Assembly: GCA_028876495.1 (NCBI GenBank)
Contig: JAGWRO010000014.1
Location: 1 to 59,840 of the forward strand
Origin: Bacteroidota bacterium
GTDB taxonomy: Bacteria > Bacteroidota > Bacteroidia > Chitinophagales > Chitinophagaceae
Reading direction: 5' to 3'
DNA: 59,840 bases
The position numbers were made by a program, and so were the translations under genes. This document shows, in pieces, positions 55,885-59,840 of this stretch (its first letter is position 1; every line of letters starts with the position of its first letter). Under the pieces are notes generated by a model. It was not told the origin of the DNA. It worked only from the letters and a program-made list of their open reading frames with translations, and did no database searches.

Positions 55885-55918
55885 TAGTAAACAAACAAAA
55901 AATGATTATTTCCCTTTC
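55885..55918 (+). repeat. Dispersed 34-nt element, copy 15
   Basis: TAGTAAACAAA, CA, nine variable bases, TA, TTTCCCTTTC. It lies between the convergent ends of mtgA and the VCBS lipoprotein gene, with the tail overlapping the latter's stop codon. Confidence 0.65.
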
Positions 55919-57492
55919 CCGATATTTTTTAATACAATAAAGGGAGGAGAAAGTTTCCAATCAATTATATGTTTCATCATGCTCGGTTTAATCGAAAAGT
56001 TGCCTAAAATCAGGTCTGTTTTTCCATCTCCGTCAATATCGCCTGCATCCATTGTAATCCAGCGGCCTACTTGTGTTCCCTTCAACGAATAGGGGATGAA
56101 GTTAAAATTCCCGGTATTTTCCAGGTAAACAAAACCTTCTTCAGGCTGCTTTTCATAATCAGCAAAAAAGGAAATAGTCGCTATATCAAGATCGCCATCG
56201 CCATCGTAATCTCTTGCAATGGCCTTATAACAGCCATTTATAGGGTAAAAATATTTCTGTGTAAAATGATTTTTTTTGTCATTCATAAAAATATAAACGC
56301 CGTGGTATGGTTTTAAAATCGCAGAAAAATCAGCATTGTCGCCACAGGTATACAAAATATCCGGGTAACCATCCTTATTAAAATCATCCAGTTCAAAATA
56401 AGACGAACCATAGCTTGGGGGAAATCTCAACACTTGCTCCTGGTCAAAGTTGCCATTACCCTTATTGGTAAAAAGGAAAACACCTTCATCTCCCTGCGCA
56501 AATAAGACCCATAAATCAGGTAAACCATCATGATTATAATCCTGCACATATGCTTTGATTGCACCTGGTACATTTCTTAATACATGCTTTTTAAATTGCC
56601 CATTCCCTTCATTTTCAAACCATGATAAACTACCGGTTAAATAACCAAATTCACAAACCAGATAATCATGCTTACCATCATTATTAAGATCAACAGTAGT
56701 AATCTGAACCGGCCTTTGTAAATTCTCAATTAGTGGAACCGAATCATTATAAAGATGCCCTTTTGAATCAAAATTGATTACCTCCGCTTTCCCGAATTTG
56801 CCGTTATTAGGATTTAGAATCCCTATATCGCAGGCAAGCATATTATCTTTATCAAAGTCAATATCTACAATGGGTCCTCCCGTTTTTACAGAATCTTTTA
56901 CCTGCAGATTTTTATTAAGGAAAAGGAGTTCTTTCTTCATAGCATCTGCTATTATAATAGAATGCGATGAATCTGAAGGAAGAATTTTTACATAACAGGT
57001 AGCAGAATTTTGGTAATTAATTGCGGGGTTTTCAACTTTAAAAAGCGACAGACCGTCTCTTATGGGCTGGTTCCTTTTTTGAGGAGGTAAAGAATCAGGA
57101 GAAGTTGCCTCGTAATAGTCAAGAATGTTTTGCCAATCAAGGAAGCTTAAAACAGGGTAAGCGGGATAAAAATCAGCTCCAATATTAAAGTCACCCGATC
57201 TTGGATAAGCTTGAAAACCGTAATTAAAAATACCTAACCTGGGCCCCATTTGAGGTAGCACGCCTTTTTCCCAACTCCTTGCATCTAACAATGAAGGGTC
57301 AGGCAACATATGACAAGATTGGCAATAGATTTTTGCCAACTTTTGTCCTTTCTCTATGCTTTCTGTAGAAACATTTTTGTGGGTACTGTTTCTGTGGAAA
57401 GTTTTACTCATACAGGAGGATATAAGAAGTACAAAGAAAAGAAATGTCCATAAGACCTTTATTGCCTTTGTGATTTTATGAACTGTTTTCAT
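55906..57492 (-). CDS. Lipoprotein with a haem-c motif and VCBS/FG-GAP repeats
   Basis: A 528-residue protein with a lipoprotein signal (LLISSC, Cys27), one haem-binding CXXCH motif (C57-Q-S-C60-H61, followed by MLPDPSLL) in a short cytochrome-like region, then a beta-propeller of VCBS/FG-GAP repeats with calcium loops such as DLNNDGKHD, DYNHDGLPD, DFNKDGYPD, DYDGDGDLD and DIDGDGKTD. It is probably anchored at the outer face. The gene follows the ASPIC/UnbV gene by 11 nt, so the two are co-transcribed. The role is unknown; the haem motif suggests redox chemistry or a structural haem. Confidence 0.88.
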   Translation of the reverse strand: MKTVHKITKAIKVLWTFLFFVLLISSCMSKTFHRNSTHKNVSTESIEKGQKLAKIYCQSCHMLPDPSLLDARSWEKGVLPQMGPRLGIFNYGFQAYPRSGDFNIGADFYPAYPVLSFLDWQNILDYYEATSPDSLPPQKRNQPIRDGLSLFKVENPAINYQNSATCYVKILPSDSSHSIIIADAMKKELLFLNKNLQVKDSVKTGGPIVDIDFDKDNMLACDIGILNPNNGKFGKAEVINFDSKGHLYNDSVPLIENLQRPVQITTVDLNNDGKHDYLVCEFGYLTGSLSWFENEGNGQFKKHVLRNVPGAIKAYVQDYNHDGLPDLWVLFAQGDEGVFLFTNKGNGNFDQEQVLRFPPSYGSSYFELDDFNKDGYPDILYTCGDNADFSAILKPYHGVYIFMNDKKNHFTQKYFYPINGCYKAIARDYDGDGDLDIATISFFADYEKQPEEGFVYLENTGNFNFIPYSLKGTQVGRWITMDAGDIDGDGKTDLILGNFSIKPSMMKHIIDWKLSPPFIVLKNIGKGK

Positions 57493-57503
57493 AACTTATT
57501 AAC

Positions 57504-59840
57504 TCATTGAAAATTCAAGCTTCTCGTTTGGCCCTTATTATTTTTTATATCAACAGAAACCACGTTGTTATCAATTGTTAAGAACCTGCCTGATTGTGAT
57601 AAAAATGATGATCCATAATCAATTTCATGTAGCTGGTTTTTACCATCCTTATAATGAATTATTGCACTTTCATCAAAAGGTAACAATGGTATTATTCTTT
57701 CATTTCTTCTTAGCTCAAATACTTTTAAAGGTCCTTTATTTTGGCTTGCCGCAACCAAAAGTTTTCCTTTACTGCTTCTTAACTGAACCAACGATTTCCC
57801 ATCTCCCGGAATATAGATTCCGCTTTTTAATATAGATAAAGGCGTAAAGTTACCTTTTCCATCTCCTTTCATTAATAAGCCGTTTAGGGCATCATATCTG
57901 CCAATAATCGGTTCTGTACCATAATCATTTCCATTTATTAAAACATCCAAATTCCCGTCTCCATCATAATCACCCACAGTAATACCATTAAGAACAGAGA
58001 ATTGCGCCGGCGTAGGTAATGGAACAATAGTAAACCTACCTTTACCGTCATTTCTTATAAAGGCGGAAGAGAAATAATTGGCATGTAGTTGTAAAGCTCC
58101 TTTACGTTCATTGGCTGGAAATAATGAATCCATAGCAGATACCGCAAAGGATTTATAATTCGGGTATCTTTTTCTTAATCCCGGCATCTCCTTAATTATA
58201 TCGTCGCGTGATTCTGAAGGAAAATCTTTTTTGGCTGTATCGGTTTGCGAAGCAGGAAGGTATAGAGATAAAATCGCATCGTAGGTTCCATTATTATCAA
58301 AATCCTTGGCAAGTATACTTACCGGGTATTTATCACTTGCCTGGTAATAGGAGTTCAGTCCAAGATTACCAACGATATAATCAATGTCGCCATCGTTATC
58401 AAAATCTCCGGATGCAATAGTATTCCACCAGCCAATTTTATTTCCAATTCCGGTGGCAGATGTTACATTTTTGAAAACGCCTTTATCATTTTCAAGAAAA
58501 GTGACCGGCATCCATTCCCCTGCAAGAATCAAATCTGGCCAACCATCGTTATTAAAATCTGTAAAGATAGCATCCGATACCAACCCTATATTCTTTAAAG
58601 CAGGCGCAACAGATTGGGTTACATCCGTAAATTTAATATGCCCGTTTTTAGAATCATTTCTAAAAATAAAGCTGGATACCGCTTTAGGATAATTTTTGGG
58701 ATCCACTCTTCCCGAAACAAAAAGGTCCAGATCTCCGTCTCTATCATAATCTATTGCCCGCACGCAAAATTTACTGGTATAATTAATAGGCAACGCAGAA
58801 GTATCTTCTGTAAAATTTCCTTTACCATCATTGATGTATAATTTATCCTGGTAAGATGGGCTGCCAGGTATTCCCTCAACTCCCCCGCTGGCTACATAAA
58901 GATCTAAATCTCCATCTCCATCTGCATCAAATAATAACAAACCTTCATCCTCCCTGTTTTTATTGAGCGTGTCTTTGCCTCTTAATAAACTTTTCTGAAT
59001 GAATTTCCCATTTGGCTGTTGGAGAAATTCTTGCGCAGAATAATTAAAAGAACCACCACTAATTATATCATCAAGCCCGTTACCATCAATATCCCCGACA
59101 GCAAGTGCAGGCCCATATTCCGAGAATTTATGAGGTAGCAGCATTTGCCGGCTAAAATCATTGAAATCTTTATCCTGGTGAACATAGTGTATATTTAATG
59201 AATCGGTAACCTCTTTAAATAGTGCACTACTATCTACTTTTTGATTTGTCCATGAATAAGAAAGTTCAGCATCTTTTTGATTTACAACTATTGTTTGATT
59301 AGCTTTTACATTTTTTAGAACCTGCTCTTTCCCGTTCTGCCATTTCACAATCACAGAATCTACCACTGTAGTATTTCCTAAACCAAAGTGAGGTTCCAGT
59401 TGAACGGTAGAAAGATAACCCCGGTAAGGAGTTTCTTCATATACCTGTTTCTTTCCCTGGTAATGCAATTCTATCCAGGCTCCCAGTCCGTTTATATTTA
59501 ATGAATCTCCTTTTAATTTTACCGCTAAATAATTAGGATGATTCTTTGAATTATTCATGGTTGTATTTTCATAAATGGATGCTTCATCGTTAATGTTATT
59601 AACAATCATATCCATGTCTCCATCATTATCCAGATCTGCATATACTGCACCGTTAGAAAAAGATGGTTTAGTAATACCCCAGTCCTTAGTGACATTAGTA
59701 AAAGTAAGGTCACCATTGTTACGAAAGGCGTAGTTAGTCAATTTCACCTGGGGGATCTGCCCCAGAACAAATGCCGTGCTGGCTATAGTAGATGCCTCCT
59801 GGCGAAAGCTTGTAAAATCATGGTCAGTAATATCTCTTGG
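57504..59840 (-). CDS. VCBS-repeat protein with ASPIC/UnbV domain (CRTAC1-like), 5' end outside window
   Basis: The frame is open to the window edge, so at least 778 residues are present; a GTG at 59747 is internal and not the start, since codons before it encode a typical repeat (FTSFRQEASTIAST). Order: FG-GAP repeat (DLDNDGDMD), ASPIC/UnbV domain (about 90-180 of the visible part, GAWIELHYQGKKQVYEETP to VDSVIVKWQNGKEQVL), then at least seven more repeats with DIDGNGLDD, DADGDGDLD, DYDRDGDLD, DFNNDGWPD, DFDNDGDID and DYDGDGNLD. An extracellular or surface beta-propeller protein. It is the gene upstream of the haem-c lipoprotein. Confidence 0.88.
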   Translation of the reverse strand, partial: PRDITDHDFTSFRQEASTIASTAFVLGQIPQVKLTNYAFRNNGDLTFTNVTKDWGITKPSFSNGAVYADLDNDGDMDMIVNNINDEASIYENTTMNNSKNHPNYLAVKLKGDSLNINGLGAWIELHYQGKKQVYEETPYRGYLSTVQLEPHFGLGNTTVVDSVIVKWQNGKEQVLKNVKANQTIVVNQKDAELSYSWTNQKVDSSALFKEVTDSLNIHYVHQDKDFNDFSRQMLLPHKFSEYGPALAVGDIDGNGLDDIISGGSFNYSAQEFLQQPNGKFIQKSLLRGKDTLNKNREDEGLLLFDADGDGDLDLYVASGGVEGIPGSPSYQDKLYINDGKGNFTEDTSALPINYTSKFCVRAIDYDRDGDLDLFVSGRVDPKNYPKAVSSFIFRNDSKNGHIKFTDVTQSVAPALKNIGLVSDAIFTDFNNDGWPDLILAGEWMPVTFLENDKGVFKNVTSATGIGNKIGWWNTIASGDFDNDGDIDYIVGNLGLNSYYQASDKYPVSILAKDFDNNGTYDAILSLYLPASQTDTAKKDFPSESRDDIIKEMPGLRKRYPNYKSFAVSAMDSLFPANERKGALQLHANYFSSAFIRNDGKGRFTIVPLPTPAQFSVLNGITVGDYDGDGNLDVLINGNDYGTEPIIGRYDALNGLLMKGDGKGNFTPLSILKSGIYIPGDGKSLVQLRSSKGKLLVAASQNKGPLKVFELRRNERIIPLLPFDESAIIHYKDGKNQLHEIDYGSSFLSQSGRFLTIDNNVVSVDIKNNKGQTRSLNFQ

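Noticed and set aside
57504-59747. ASPIC/UnbV protein starting at GTG 59747
   Set aside because: The frame is open beyond it to the window edge and encodes plausible family sequence, so the gene is truncated by the window.
55906-59840. Nucleotide-level tandem repeats in the VCBS genes
   Set aside because: They are explained by repeated calcium-loop codons (DxDxDG) of the protein repeats, not by a separate DNA element.
1-59840. tRNA, rRNA, CRISPR array, insertion sequences or prophage
   Set aside because: No cloverleaf, rRNA stretch, regularly spaced repeats or transposase/phage genes were recognised by eye; a tRNAscan or Infernal run could still find something small.

Overview
The window is a chromosomal segment of a member of the Bacteroidota. 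The gene set points to the Chitinophagia/Chitinophagaceae side of the phylum, although the family-level placement is inference. The signs are: an AT-rich sequence; gene families largely typical of Bacteroidota (GldE, DUF4290, GH3-like acyl-adenylases, ASPIC/UnbV-VCBS proteins, the DUF1501/DUF1800 pair); signal peptides ending in AQ; and promoters of the Bacteroidota type (TTG at -33, TAnnTTTG at -7). No tRNA, rRNA, CRISPR array, prophage or insertion sequence was recognised. Most of the window is core housekeeping sequence.

Layout. 1-1311: tail of an ECF sigma factor with a membrane-anchored probable anti-sigma-type protein and a small exported protein. 1312-1637: non-coding, with an orphan promoter-terminator pair. 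1638-8497 (minus): an MBL-fold hydrolase and the rod-shape operon mreB-mreC-mreD-mrdA-rodA. 8788-17852: AraC-MGMT DNA-repair fusion, purD, a POT peptide transporter, a lipoprotein, the DUF1501/DUF1800 pair and serS. 18055-26624 (plus): a small conserved protein, a lipoprotein cyclophilin, gcvH, VanZ, DUF4290, murA, gmk, gldE, a glycosyltransferase and an unusually GC-rich MFS transporter. 26659-35014 (minus): an S10 peptidase, a GH3 enzyme, lptB, polA, an esterase and a GNAT acetyltransferase. 35122-42842: tag, a mazEF-type toxin-antitoxin pair, uvrB, mgsA, a compact restriction-modification pair (HNH nuclease plus beta-class methyltransferase) and an M28 peptidase. 43087-55867: typA, gltB-gltD, a small unknown gene, a second GH3 gene, then LysE, an unknown exported protein and mtgA. 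55906-59840 (minus): a lipoprotein with a haem-c motif and VCBS repeats, preceded in its operon by an ASPIC/UnbV protein cut by the window edge.

Functional threads. Cell-envelope growth is strongly represented (mreBCD, PBP2, RodA, MurA, MtgA, LptB). DNA repair is scattered through the window (AraC-MGMT, PolA, Tag, UvrB). Glutamate synthesis is provided by gltBD.

The most unusual signal is not a gene. A bipartite element of about 34 nt recurs 15 times between genes and once inside a gene. It consists of a head CAGTAAACGAA, usually CA, nine variable bases, usually GA or TA, and a T-rich tail near TTTTTATTTT at fixed spacing. All 15 intergenic copies lie at boundaries between predicted transcription units and none lies in a within-operon gap. 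Two nearly identical copies flank the mazEF pair as direct repeats. I know of no named element that matches it. Other points of interest are several promoters placed so close to the start codon that the mRNAs should be leaderless, a cluster of genes that need TTG starts, and an aspartate in place of the usual MurA cysteine.
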